Of a stretch of DNA of 64,000 nt, positions 51,015 through 61,275 are shown piece by piece. Source of the DNA: Asaia platycodi JCM 25414 (GTDB lineage: Bacteria > Pseudomonadota > Alphaproteobacteria > Acetobacterales > Acetobacteraceae). The notes beneath the pieces were generated by a model. It saw only the letters and a list, made by a program, of their open reading frames with translations. It made no database searches and was not told where the DNA came from. The position numbers were made by a program, and so were the translations under genes. Within the stretch, counting starts at the first letter, position 1. Each line of letters begins with the position of its first letter. The DNA lies in contig NZ_BAKW01000003.1 of NCBI RefSeq assembly GCF_000614545.1, positions 186,001-250,000 on the forward strand, written 5' to 3'.

Positions 51015-53580
51015 GAAACGTCCTCAGGCAGGGTCACGGTCAGGTTGAAGAACACGCTGCGCCCAGCCAGACGCCAGTAAAGCGGGGCACCATCGGGATA
51101 GCCCGCGCTCGCCGCCGATTGATTGCCGGCAAAATCGCTGATGGCGCGGTTATTGAAGAGATTGGCAATCTTGAGGCTTGGCGTCACGTCGCGCATGAAC
51201 CCGCCGAGCTTCTTGAAATGCCAGCCAAGGGCAAGATCGGCGGTCGTCGTGCTGCCTATACGATACTGATTGGCGAAAACCGTATTGCCCGCACTGTCGG
51301 TCGTACTATCGAGCCCGTAGTGATTGCCGACGAATTTCCCGATCAGAGACGCATAAGGCCCTTTATTGTCGTCGTAGAGGACGCCAAACGAGGCCAGCAC
51401 ATTAGGCGTAGCCGCCACGCGCACAGAGCTGTGCTTGTACTGAGCGTCGTTCACGCTGTAATTGCCGTAAAGCGACACGCCATGGCCGAGCGCATACTGC
51501 CCCTCGACTTCCAGACCCTTATAGATCGCACCACCGCTATTGACCGAGGTGCTCTGCGTACCAAAACCCGGCACCTTGATCTGGGCTGACGCGATGAAAT
51601 TGGAGAAATTGATGTAATAGGCATCGAAAGACAGGTCCAGCGCTTCTGCTGCACCACGGTGCCGATCTGATAATTCAGCGTCGTCTCGGGACTGACATTA
51701 CCGACATTCTGCGTCTGAAACACGCTCATAGGCGGGGCGAGAAAGCCTCGGGCAATCTGACCATAGGCGCTCCAGCCCGGCAGGATCATCTGGTTCGCCG
51801 AAATGGAAGGCTGCCATGAGCTGAATTTCTGCGTCGCGTTCAGCGGTACCTTGGTCGATTTATTGATTGCTGCGTCGTAGTCACGACGGAAATAGGAATA
51901 TTTGATACCCGGCTTGATGACCGTATTCTTGAACGGCTTCCAGTCGAATTCCAGATAGGGCTGCACCGTCGTATTGAAATCCGAGATATTGTAGCTGTAG
52001 GCTGAGCCGTTCTTGCCGGGCACCATGAGACTGCCCTTGGTCAGATCCACCGCATAGGTGTAACGACGGTCATCCTGCAGATCGGCCCAGGCGCCCAACA
52101 AGACATCGCCCTGTGACGTATGCGCCTTGAAGGTGAGCGTATCGCCGTAATCACGAAACTTCGCATCGGCATATTTACCGGGCACATCATTCTTGTAGGT
52201 CGCAAGCTTCTTGCCGCTCGCTGAATAGAGCGTCACCCCATTGGCACCGGGATCGTCAGAGCTGGCATCGGTCGATTCCGTATAATCATGCTCGAAGCCA
52301 TTGGTGTAGAGACGGTTTTCGATGCTCAGCCAGGTCAAAACCCGGCTCTTGATGTCGATGTAATCGAAATCTGCCGTGTAGGTGCTGGGCTGATAGCCGG
52401 AATAGCATTGCAGGGTCGGATTGGCGCAGAGACCGTAATTCTTGCCGTATTTCCTGTATTGCTGCAGCGTCGCACCCTGGGTCGTGTTCTGGTTCTCCCA
52501 GTTATAGGTGGTCAGAAGAGTCAGGGTCGTGTTTTCCCCAAGCTTTGCCACGTCCTTGAACAGCAGGTTGTTGCGACGCTCACCCGAACCCGTCAGATAG
52601 CCATCGGTCTCTTCATGCTGCAGATCGAGTACCATCGAGCCGAAACGCGTCTTGCCTGAATCCACCTCGACGCCACCGGCGCGCGTGTTGAAGCTGCCAT
52701 AGGTGCCATACGGCGTGACGCCAAAATGCTGCGCGGGGGTGCGCGACTGAAAACCGATCGTGCCGCCGAATGTCGCATTGCCGATGGTCGATGCTGTGCC
52801 TGGCCCGCGATTGACCTGCACCTCGCCCAGAAAATGCGAGATGAACAGCGATGAGGTGGTGTGATGCAGGTCGCTGGCATTACCGAAAGGGATACCGTCG
52901 AACAGCATGTTATATTGCCCGTCCTGAAAGCCGCGAAGGCTCATGGTCTCGGCCTTGCCCATGCCGGGGCCGTTCGGATTTTGCGTCCAGATGCTTGGCT
53001 GAAACTTGATGATGTCATCCACACTCGCCAGCGGCACGATGTTGTTGGTGATGAACCTTTTCTGAATGACGGAAGTCGGCTCGGTGATCGTCAGCGGCAC
53101 TGTTGACGGCGCCAGGCGCTCGGCACGCCCGATTACCGTGATATGTTCCTGCCCCGTCCGGTCATCATGCGCGTCATGCCTGAAGTTGCTTCCACGTGCA
53201 GCCGAAGCGATCACCACGACCCCGTCGGACTGCAGATGCGGGCTCAGACCCGACCCACTCAGCACGCGCTCAAGCGCCTTTTCAAGCGTCAGCCTGCCTT
53301 TTAGCGCAGGCGCCTTGCGGCCACGCACCTGATCGCTGGAAAAAAGAATATCGCGCCCGGACTGGCGAGCGAGGCCGGTCAGCGACTCTTCGAGCGATCC
53401 TGCGGGCTGGCTGAGGCTGAGCGTTTTTTGCGCGTCGCCCTGGTTCAGCCTTGCCCGCGCGCCCTCTCCCTGGGCAAGGGCAGCGCCGGGCAGAGCGAAG
53501 AGCGAGAGCAGGATAAAGGCAAGATTTCTGCGCTGGCGCGGCGCGGCGGACGGGACACGGATCATGCGGGCAAATTCCAT
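51011..53580 (-). CDS. FecA-like TonB-dependent receptor with signalling domain (one frame break)
   Basis: Outer-membrane transporter, about 856 aa. Signal peptide (LAFILLSLFALPGAALAQ), then an STN/secretin signalling domain (residues about 50-125: LSQPAGSLEESLTGLARQSGRDILFSSDQV), a TonB box-like EHITVIG, the plug (FITNNIVPLASVDDIIKFQPSIW ... FDGIPFGNASDL) and the beta-barrel. A missing base near 51640 breaks it before the last strands; restored: VVQQKALDLSFDAYYINFSNF. The STN domain and the sigma/FecR pair upstream show that substrate binding should trigger transcription. Ends NLTVTLPEDVS, overlapping the phosphatase start. Confidence 0.93.
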
Positions 53581-53608
53581 CAGGCTGGGGCAGAGCGGCC
53601 ATTACCCT

Positions 53609-53636
53609 GAGGGACGACGCAGAAACGCCGTCCCTC
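53609..53636 (-). promoter_or_regulatory. Hairpin between fecR-like gene and receptor gene
   Basis: GAGGGACGACG and CGCCGTCCCTC pair over 11 positions with one mismatch and a short loop. No T-run follows on the minus strand. It lies in the 77-base gap before the receptor start; it may stabilise the receptor mRNA or attenuate read-through from the sigma/FecR genes. Confidence 0.4.
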
Positions 53637-53657
53637 ACCCGTTTCGATCTCGTTTCA

Positions 53658-54532
53658 TCAAAGCTTAACAATCTCGATCTGCGTCGGCCCGAACGTCACG
53701 CGCAGCGGCAGAAGATGGGCGAGCGCTTGAAGAACCGCGTGGGGTCCTGCGTGTGAAACATGCCGCTGATTCGCAGCCGTGCCAGGGAGGGCGAAAGAAT
53801 AAGTACGGGTTTGTCGCTGTAGCGTGCCATCTCCGCCACGGCCTGATCGAGTGGGGTATTGCGGAACAGGGCGCGCCCCTCGCACCAAGCGAGAGCGTCA
53901 TCGGATCGGACTGCCGCAACCGTTCCATGCCGTGTGAGGCGATCGAAACGCAGTTCCTGCCCCTCGGCCAGTGCCAGACGCTGCTGCCCATGACCGCTCA
54001 GTGTCAGCCCGCCTTCGAGAACTGCGACCTGCATGATCGGGTCGCTGACATCGAGCGCGTAACGCCCCCTGCCGCCGGATACAGACCAGCCACAAGAGCG
54101 GAACACGGCGTGGTCTTCTCGAAAGGCAAGCGCGTAGCGTCCGTTTCCGATCGTCATCTGATGGCGCGATGGCCCACAGATCAGCGCGCTGCACGCATCC
54201 ATCTCGATGTCCATCATGTCGAACGCGAGGTGCCTTCGCTCGTGTCTGCCGGTACGGAATTCGCGCGCATCGGCACCGGAAGGGCCGAAAAGCGTGAAGG
54301 CCCCCAGAAGGGCTCCGCAGGAGAGAGCCGCACGGCGGGTTACCCGTCGCGATGTCTCGCGTCCGGCAAAGCTGCCCGTTTTCCAGATTTGCGAGACCAG
54401 ACCGTACGCCTGATGATGCGCCTCGCACTTATGCAGCCAGTCGGCAAAGCGGGCGCGATCCTGCTCCGAGCACTGATCGGAGAGCAGACGCGCCTGCCAG
54501 CTTGCCGCCTGCTCGACCTGATGTGGCGTCAC
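53658..54532 (-). CDS. FecR-type anti-sigma/sigma regulator (one frame break)
   Basis: Membrane sensor of cell-surface signalling, about 291 aa. N-terminal DUF4880-like part (MTPHQVEQAASWQARLLSDQ ... FADWLHKCEAHHQAY), one membrane segment (AALSCGALLGAFTLFGPSGA), and the periplasmic FecR domain (FREDHAVFRSCGWSVSGGRGRYALDVSDPIMQVAVLEGGL). A missing C near 53725 spoils the last 25 residues; restored: DPTRFLQALAHLLPLRVTFG PTQIEIVKL, ending at 53658. The ATG overlaps the sigma factor stop by four bases. It should pass the receptor signal to the sigma factor. Confidence 0.92.
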
Positions 54533-55029
54533 GAAAGACCGTCATTCAGCAATGCCAGTGCCAGATGGGCCAACGCACGGGCAATGGATTTCTCGATCGT
54601 ACTGACGCTCAGCTCAAGGCTTTTGGCGATGCGGCTATAGGTCAGACCATCGAGCCTGTGCATCAGAAAGATCCGGGATGTGCGGGAGTCGAGCGCCATG
54701 AAGGCCACGCGCACGCGCTCAAGCTGCTCACGCCCGAGCAGCACACGCTCGGGGCCGGGCTCGAGGCAAACCGGCTCGACGCCCTCTGGGGCATCGAGCG
54801 ATGAAAACCCCACGCGTTTCTCGCGTCTGGCGCGATCGATGGCCAGATTACGCGCTGTACGCAGCACATAGGCTTCAGGGTGATCAATCCCCTCCATCCC
54901 GCGCTCGAAAAGATGCAGGAGCGCAGTCTGGAGCAGGTCATCGCTATCCGGCCTGCGGTTCTGTCGCCGGATACGCTCATAGAGAGACGTCCATACGGAC
55001 TGTCTCAGGCACCATTCTGCCGCTGACAT
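54529..55029 (-). CDS. FecI-type ECF sigma factor
   Basis: Extracytoplasmic-function sigma factor, 166 aa. Region 2 reads DSDDLLQTALLHLFERGMEGIDHPEAYVLRTARNLAIDRARREKR; region 4 reads VRVAFMALDSRTSRIFLMHRLDGLTYSRIAKSLELSVSTIEKSIARAL. These fit the FecI (ECF05-10-like) class. It heads a four-gene set with FecR, a signalling TonB-dependent receptor and a phosphatase, each start overlapping or near the previous stop. It should direct transcription of the receptor and phosphatase; its own promoter (often iron-regulated) is not identifiable here. Confidence 0.93.
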   Translation of the reverse strand: MSAAEWCLRQSVWTSLYERIRRQNRRPDSDDLLQTALLHLFERGMEGIDHPEAYVLRTARNLAIDRARREKRVGFSSLDAPEGVEPVCLEPGPERVLLGREQLERVRVAFMALDSRTSRIFLMHRLDGLTYSRIAKSLELSVSTIEKSIARALAHLALALLNDGLS

Positions 55030-55179
55030 TCTTTACCTGCCAGAATTGAGAAACCGGAAACGCGCCGGTTCATATCAATGGCGGATCATATTGTCAGCGC
55101 GAGAGGCGCCGTGTCTTCAAATCTTCACAGAAACCCTCTCACCCCGCCCATAGGAGGCAGGAAGAGAGGGCGCACACCC

Positions 55180-55488
55180 TCACATACCGAGCGCGCGACG
55201 ATAGATGTCGAGCAGCGTCTCTTGCTCTTCGATCTCGTTCGGCTCTTTCTTGCGCATCTTGATGATGTTCTTGATCGTCGCGACGTCGAAACCGGCCGAT
55301 TTGGCTTCGCTGAAGATGTCCTTGATGTCGCCGGCAAGCGCCTTGCGCTCTTCTTCCAGACGCTCGACGCGCTCGATCACGCTGCGCAGACGATCGACGG
55401 CAATGCCCCCGACATTCGATTCAGGATCAGCAGCCTGACGCGCGCGGCTGGCGGAGGCTTCGTCAATATCAAAAGGCATGTCAGACAT
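55180..55488 (-). CDS. gapR: DUF2312 family DNA-binding protein (GapR)
   Basis: GapR-type nucleoid protein, about 102 aa, which in Caulobacter clamps overtwisted DNA ahead of replication and transcription and stimulates topoisomerases. The family core VDRLRSVIERVERLEEERKALAGDIKDIFSEAKSAGFDVATIKNIIKMRKKEPNEIEEQETLLDIYRRALGM is complete. The start at 55488 (MSDMPFDIDEAS) has GAGGT upstream. With ihfA, ihfB and mucR it is the fourth chromatin-type protein in the window. Confidence 0.93.
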   Translation of the reverse strand: MSDMPFDIDEASASRARQAADPESNVGGIAVDRLRSVIERVERLEEERKALAGDIKDIFSEAKSAGFDVATIKNIIKMRKKEPNEIEEQETLLDIYRRALGM

Positions 55489-55718
55489 GGTGACCTCGAG
55501 AGCGGGGGTTGCACACGGCCCTTTCGGGCCAGAGAGCGACAAGCGCCCGGGCAGACACTTGCGAAGAGAGGCGGCTTATCGCGCCTCGCCGGGGCGGGTC
55601 AACGCATATTGCGCCCGAACGTCACGGCATAAAGCGCGTTCTCTTTGCTACCTTTACCCCATCAGCACGCATGTCATAAGACCGCACTGCCCCCATCGAG
55701 AACCGGAGAGCCAGGCCG

Positions 55719-57186
55719 ATGACCAATTGCCACCAAGTCGCCCCATTCGATTACGTCATCTTTGGCGCAACCGGCGATCTGACCATGCGCAAATTGCTGC
55801 CCGCCCTTTACTATCGTCTGACGATGGGACAGGTGCCTGATACGGCCCGCATCATCGGCACGGCGCGCTCACCGCTTAAGCGCAGCGAATACCAGACCCG
55901 CGCCCGCGACGCGCTCAAACGCTTCGTGAAGGCAGACGATTTCGACGAAGACACAGTCGATCGCTTTCTGGACATGATCCATTACGTGAGCCTCGATGCT
56001 CGAAGCCAGACAGCAACTGGGAGGGTCTGCGCGAGGTTCTGAGCCACAAGGCAACAGACCATGTGCGTGTTTTCTATTACGCCACGGCTCCCGATCTCTA
56101 CGGCGCCATCTCGAAAAACCTGCATCATGAAGGCCTCGTCACCGATGACAGCCGCGTGGTGCTGGAAAAGCCGATCGGTATCGATCTGAAGACCGCCGAA
56201 GAGATCAATGAAGGCGTCGGTCAGTATTTCAAGGAAAGCAATGTTTTCCGTATCGATCATTATCTGGGCAAGGAGACCGTCCAGAATGTGATCGCCCTGC
56301 GCTTTGCCAACCCGCTTTTCGAGTCAGTCTGGTCGGCAGATCATATCGAGTCCGTCCAGATCACCGCGGGCGAACTGGTAGGCGTCGAAGGCCGTGCGGC
56401 GTATTACGACAATTCGGGTGCGCTGCGCGACATGGTTCAGAACCATCTGCTGCAGGTTCTTTGCCTTGTCGCCATGGAAAAACCGGACTCGTTGCAGGCC
56501 GATGATGTGCGCGATGCCAAGGTGACGGTTCTCAAATCGCTCGTCCCGCTCGATGCGAAGACATTGCCGACAAGCACGGTGCGTGCCCAGTACACCAAGG
56601 GTCACAGCAAGGGGGCCACGGTCGATGGCTATCTCGATGAGCTTGGCCATGAGAGCAACACCGAAACCTACGTTGCCTGCGTGCTGAAATCGATACGCCA
56701 CGCTGGAAGAATGTGCCGTTCTATATCCGCTCGGCCAAGCGTCTGAAAGCGAAGGTCAGCGAGATCGTCGTGACGTTCAAGCCGTCAGCAACCAAGCTCT
56801 TCCCCTCGCAGCCCGAAAAGAACGTGCTGGTCATCCGTATCCAACCGGATGAGGGCGTGTCTTACAAGTTCAGCGTCAAGAACCCGATGGACGATGATTT
56901 CGGCCTGTGGGAGACCAAGCTCGACGTGCATTTCGAGCGTGAATTCGCCGTGCGCTACCCGGACGCCTATGAGCGTCTCCTGCTCGATGCCGTGCGCGGC
57001 TATCCGGTGCTCTTCATCCGTCGCGACGAGGTTGCCGCTGCGTGGAAATGGGTCGCGCCTGTCATGGAAGCCTGGGCGAAGAACGAGGTGCCGATGGCGC
57101 ATTACGCCGCAGGCAGCTGGGGCCCAGAAGAAGCGCGTCAGATGCTCGCCCGTGACGGGCAGGTCTGGCACGAAGACATGGAATAA
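55719..57186 (+). CDS. zwf: Glucose-6-phosphate 1-dehydrogenase (two frame breaks)
   Basis: First enzyme of the pentose phosphate and Entner-Doudoroff routes, the main sugar route in acetic acid bacteria; about 489 aa. Cofactor motif FDYVIFGATGDLTMRKLLPALY; active site VFRIDHYLGKETVQN; substrate part PFYIRSAKRLKAKVSEIVVTFKP; end RDGQVWHEDME. Breaks near 55999 (missing C; restored LDASKPDSNWEGLREVL) and near 56692 (missing A; restored VLKIDTPRWKNVPFY). pgl, edd or tal/tkt are not adjacent. The ATG has GGAGAG about 10 bases upstream. Confidence 0.95.
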
Positions 57187-57195
57187 GGCATTCCC

Positions 57196-57668
57196 TTGGC
57201 CTCTGACCTCAAAATACGCCCCGACCCGGTACTTCGAAGCTCGGTTCGGGGCGCCGCAAGCCGCGTACGCTCAAGCAGCATCTTCTTCGTCGCCTGGTCG
57301 TGCTGGTACCGGTCTCTCTTCTGGCCGTGCTTGTCATGAAAATGGGCTGGCTCGACCAGGCTGCGGACAAGATCCAGTTCGATCGCCTGGCCTGGTTCGA
57401 CAATACCAAACTCGTCGAACATCTGCGTGTCATGGTGACGCATAACGGCATGACCGATGTGCCTGCAAAATGCCTCGTGCCGATCATCAACGGTAATGAT
57501 CCGCCAGATGCAACGCGCGTTGATTTCATGCAGCGCAGCAATGATGGCTGCCCCGGCAAGGCCGGTACGTTCGACCGGCTCTTTACGATCAAGGTGAACA
57601 GAGCCGATCGCCTTCTGGCTACCGATCAGGGGTCACCCGGTCGCTTTCACGCCATGGCACAGCAGTAA
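57196..57668 (+). CDS. Membrane-anchored protein of unknown function (one frame break)
   Basis: A predicted single-pass protein of about 158 aa. The well-read part starts with a basic segment and membrane helix (RRLVVLVPVSLLAVLVMKMG), then a soluble domain KIQFDRLAWFDNTKLVEHLR VMVTHNGMTDVPAKCLVPII with two cysteines. A missing A near 57222 would join LASDLKNTPRPGTSKLGSGR RKPRTLKQHLL to it; the start is then TTG at 57196, 9 bases after zwf, but a GTG at 57300 is the first start in the intact frame. No family recognised. Confidence 0.5.
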
Positions 57669-57674
57669 TCAAGA

Positions 57675-57704
57675 AAAAAGCCGGGTTCGCAGTCCGGCTT
57701 TTTT
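57675..57704. terminator. Bidirectional terminator
   Basis: AAAAAGCCGG and CCGGCTTTTT pair perfectly over ten bases with a 9-base loop, with A- and T-runs on both sides. It separates the plus-strand unknown gene from the convergent esterase. Confidence 0.92.
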
Positions 57705-57713
57705 CATGGGCGC

Positions 57714-58693
57714 TCAGTTAGTTTGCTTTGCATCATGGAAAGACCGGCGCAGAAACTTTCCGCCCAGACGCAACGCACGCCGGCCGTCCACAAGCGCGGC
57801 GTAAAAATTCAGAAACCCATGGATCGCGTGCGGAAAGCAGACCAGACGCACGCTCACTCCGGCACCACGCAGCAGGCGAGTATAAAGCTCAGCTCCCCAC
57901 GCAGCGGATCGAAACCAGCCGTGACAATCATCGCAGGAGCGAGACCGCCGAAGTCGTCAGCAAAGACCGGGGCCATATCCGGGTCGAGCATGTCGCGGTC
58001 ACAACGACTATATTGTCGGCCATACCACTCAAGAAGACGGGCGGTCAGCATAAAACCCTGACCAAAAATCTCGCGGCTCGGCGGCGAGAGCAAACCGCTT
58101 ACGGTCGGATAATACAGTAATTGCGATACCATGCGGCGCAGTCCGTAGTCTCTGGCCCGGCGCGCAAGCACCGCAGCGAGATTGCCACCCGCGCTGTCAC
58201 CGCAAACCGCGAGCGGAAGGTCCAGTGCCTCGGCCTGCTCGTAAAGCCAAAGCAGGGCACCCCACCCATCATCGACCGCCGCCGGGAAAGGCGCCTCCGG
58301 TGCAAGGCGGTAATCGAGTGACAGCACCATCGCGCCGGAGTGACGTGCCAGACGACAACAGATCCCGTGATGCGAGACGAGATCGCAATGCACAAAGCCG
58401 CCGCCATGCATGAAAAGCACCAGCCCGGTGACGCGCCCTCTGGGTCGATAGAGCCGGGCAAGGCGGGTCTCGTCACCGCAAGGTACGCGCAATTCGCGCC
58501 ACTCCCTGATCTGCAATGAGGAGAGCGCCTGGGGGAAACTCGGCATACCCGTCATACGACGCAGCGCCGCCAGAGAGGCAGGCGTCAGGCTTTCCGGCAA
58601 GGGTAAGCCGTCACGACCTTTCGATGCTCTTTTGAGCCAGTGCAGAAAAAGGCGATAGAGCCATCCTGGGCGAGAAACAGGCAAAATAGTCAT
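57714..58693 (-). CDS. Alpha/beta-hydrolase, HSL-type esterase/lipase (one frame break)
   Basis: Hormone-sensitive-lipase-type esterase, about 326 aa. Oxyanion motif FMHGGGFVHCDL, nucleophile CGDSAGGNLAAVLA, acid Asp in VTAGFDPLRGE. A missing base near 57885 breaks the frame before the catalytic His; restored: GEAELYTRLLRGAGVSVRLVCFPHAIHGFLN, ending AKQTN at 57714. There is no signal peptide, though the start MTILPVSRPGWLYRLFLHWL is hydrophobic. Substrate not predictable; short-chain esters are usual. Confidence 0.88.
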
Positions 58694-59150
58694 GAACGAA
58701 AGTTTGGGCTGCCTTATCGGACTTCACCAGAGAAATATGGCTTGAGATCGCAAGACGGCGCCCCTGACCGCCCAGGCTACAGCCGCCTTTCCGTCGAAAC
58801 CACTTCCTCACAAGGCTCTCTCAGCTTCACGCGTCGGGCTTTACACACTGCGTCTTCCGGGGCTGCGCGAACCCAGATCCCCCCGGCGCTACGTCGGAAA
58901 CCGCAAGCTGAATGAGTCAAACGCGCGCTTAGGGTAAGTTTTGTTAAGGAGCACTGAACAAAACATGTTTGACATTCCAGACCCGGAAAGTCTCTAGTTC
59001 GAAAATAGTAAGATTACCATTCTCTCCTGAAATAAAAGCGAGAGTTGTACTTGGTCCTGGAAATAAAATTAAGACCGATGAGACTACTCCTTCAGCAGGG
59101 CGTGTGACATCAGCCTGTATGCGCGCGCCGCCACCGCGCGCGCCCTAGCC
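58694..59150. other. Intergenic region, possibly remnants of the Hint gene 5' end
   Basis: About 450 bases without a clear gene. GC falls between 58920 and 59070. One plus-strand frame (about 58976-59110) reads VRLPFSPEIKARVVLGPGNKI KTDETTPSAGRV and could join the next fragment if one base is missing near 59107, but there is no start codon with a ribosome site. I see no RNA gene or terminator. Confidence 0.35.
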
Positions 59151-59419
59151 GTGAGCTATGATCTTGGCGCCGCCAGCAAGACTACGACAATTGCCGCAGG
59201 CAGAACCGTAGTTTTTCCGGGTCATCGGACGGGAAATCAACGGTCAATGTCAAAGGAGCCGTCGTCAATAACGGCACGATCAATATTACCGGTATCTCGC
59301 TGTTGCCCTTCGCAGCCTCGTCAATCACCGGAGCCTGCACGATCAATCTCAAGAACGTTCAGCTGAGAGGCAATTCCAAAGATCCGACCTTTTATTCGCT
59401 GCTGACCGTGGCCGGATAG
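59151..59419 (+). pseudogene. 5' fragment of Hint-domain protein gene, ended by in-frame TAG
   Basis: Reads VSYDLGAASKTTTIAAGRTV VFPG, then, after one added G near 59222, SSDGKSTVNVKGAVVNNGTI NITGISLL ... CTINLKNVQLRGNSKDPTFYS LLTVAG, and stops at TAG (59417-59419). The frame continues without shift into TINMENSSLSV of the next entry. The Asn/Thr/Gly-rich beta-repeat style is the same on both sides, so it is very likely one gene. Unlike the other breaks, this one is a substitution-type nonsense codon. Confidence 0.5.
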
Positions 59420-59428
59420 ACGATCAAC

Positions 59429-60769
59429 ATGGAAAATTCGTCTCTCTCGGTTCAGCGATCCATGTCGAACACGACCATCAATCTCAAAGGGTCGAACAAT
59501 TATATCGCCTTCAATTTCCAGTCCGGCGTCGTCGATCTCCGCATACGCGGGCTCTCGCAGGGCGATGTTCTCTATGTCTGGAACGGCAACGGCACGAACA
59601 GCTTCAGCTATAATCCGTCGACCGGCATTCTGACGATCACACAGCTGACAAAGACCATTCGTCTCGATATCGGCCTCGGCTACGATCCCAACGGCTTCAC
59701 GAATGCAGGCAGCTACAACGGAAACAAGGGTGTAACCTATACCAGAGCCACCCCCTGTTTTCTTTCCGGCACGCTGATCGCCACACCATCGGGCGAGCAC
59801 CCGGTTGAAACGTTGCGGTCGGGGGATCTGATCACGATCATGAGAGACGGCATTCGGCAATCATGCCCGATCGTCAGCATACACGAAGGCCGACAAACAC
59901 CTTCACCGGTGCTGCCGGAATGCTGGGCCAATTACCCTGTCCGTATCCATGCAAAAGCCTTTGGTACGCGCGCACCCTATCGCGATCTTCTGGTGACACC
60001 GGAACATTGCGTTCATTTTGACGGAACTCGCGTTCCGGCTCGCACGCTCATCAATAATGACTCGGTGACTTACGACAGAAATACCGGTCCCTACCGGTAT
60101 TTCGGCATAGAACTTGAGAAGCACGAGTTCATCATCGCCAATGGCCTGACGGTAGAGAGCTATATGCCTGCGCTATTGCCTGCCCCTGAGGGCAAAACAG
60201 CGCATTCCGCTACTCCCGTCCCTGATGACGCAATGCGCCCACTCCCGCTTGACGCCTCATCGCCCTTTCTCGCTTCGATTTTCACCCTGTACGGTCATGC
60301 GGCGCAGCTCTCGAAGCGTCACGGCGCCAATGATCTTCGCACTGCCGGGCTTTGTCTTACGACCGAAGACGGACGCGTCATCCCGCCGCATTTCGTCGAT
60401 GAGCGCCGCATCATGTTCGGCTTGCCCGCCCATACCAGAACGGTTGTGCTGCACTCACGCGTTTTCATTCCTGCAGTCGATATCGGGGCTCATATCGACG
60501 ACCGCCGCACTCTGGGTGTTCTGGTCGGACAGATAAGGGTGGGAAGCGATCGGGAAGGCTTCGATCTCGACGGGCATCTTGAGCCAGAGAGCGCCGATGG
60601 CTGGCACAAGGTCGAGACCCCGACATGCCGATGGACGAATGGCGCTGCCTTCATCCATCTCCCATCGCCGGTCGAGGCGCGCGGCAGCCAGATGACCGTC
60701 ACCCTTCTGGACTCGCCTCCAGGCGAAAAGACGACGCTCGGACAGCACTCCTTCCTGAGCCTGACCTGA
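59429..60769 (+). CDS. Hint-domain surface protein
   Basis: A 446-aa frame. Residues 1-105 are beta-repeat-like (NTTINLKGSNNYIAFNFQSG VVDLRIRGLSQGDVLYVWNG). Residues 110-250 form a Hedgehog/intein (Hint) domain of the bacterial type: PCFLSGTLIATPSGEHPVETLRSGD, with the catalytic-type Cys, LLVTPEHCVHFDGTRVPA and NGLTVESYMP. The last 200 residues are unknown. Such proteins occur widely in Acetobacteraceae, often at the cell surface; self-cleavage has not to my knowledge been shown for them. The ATG has no ribosome site, supporting a start further upstream and truncation by the TAG. Confidence 0.75.
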   Translation: MENSSLSVQRSMSNTTINLKGSNNYIAFNFQSGVVDLRIRGLSQGDVLYVWNGNGTNSFSYNPSTGILTITQLTKTIRLDIGLGYDPNGFTNAGSYNGNKGVTYTRATPCFLSGTLIATPSGEHPVETLRSGDLITIMRDGIRQSCPIVSIHEGRQTPSPVLPECWANYPVRIHAKAFGTRAPYRDLLVTPEHCVHFDGTRVPARTLINNDSVTYDRNTGPYRYFGIELEKHEFIIANGLTVESYMPALLPAPEGKTAHSATPVPDDAMRPLPLDASSPFLASIFTLYGHAAQLSKRHGANDLRTAGLCLTTEDGRVIPPHFVDERRIMFGLPAHTRTVVLHSRVFIPAVDIGAHIDDRRTLGVLVGQIRVGSDREGFDLDGHLEPESADGWHKVETPTCRWTNGAAFIHLPSPVEARGSQMTVTLLDSPPGEKTTLGQHSFLSLT

Positions 60770-60880
60770 ACGTTGACGCCGCACCCCAGCAGGCCGCCGG
60801 AAACCCGAACACCGTGAGCCTGGCATAAATTCCGCGCCAGCCGCTTGACCCCGCATCGGGCATCGGTCAGGTTGCGCCCG

Positions 60881-61275
60881 TCAGACGGTCGGGCGATCGC
60901 TGCTGCGTCGGTGCGAACCGGCGTGATGGAGGAAAGTCCGGGCTCCACGGGAGAACGATGCCGGCTAACGGCCGGCGGGGGCGACCCTAGGGAAAGTGCC
61001 ACAGAAAACAAACCGCCTGCCCGGCTCTCGGGCTGCAGGCAAGGGTGAAACGGTGCGGTAAGAGCGCACCGCTCCTTCGGTAACGCGGGAGGCAGGGCAA
61101 ACCCCATCGGGAGCAAGACCGAATAGGAATGGCGGATCCGTCTCTCGCGAGATGGGATCAGAGGCTCTCCCGCCTTGTCATTCGGGTTGGTTGCGTGAGG
61201 CCGGTTGCAAGACCGGTCCCAGAGGAATGATCGCCCCGCCTTTGGCGGACAGAACCCGGCTTACAGACCGTCTGA
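60881..61275 (+). ncRNA. rnpB: RNase P RNA, bacterial type A
   Basis: Catalytic RNA of RNase P, about 395 nt. The ends TCAGACGGT and ACCGTCTGA pair as P1. Conserved blocks are present in order: GGAGGAAAGTCCGGGCTCC (CR-I), GAAAGTGCCACAGAAA (CR-II/III), GGTAAGAGCGCACCG, the AGCAAGACCGAATAGG region, and ACAGAACCCGGCTTAC (CR-V). The exact ends are inferred from P1 pairing. Confidence 0.95.
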
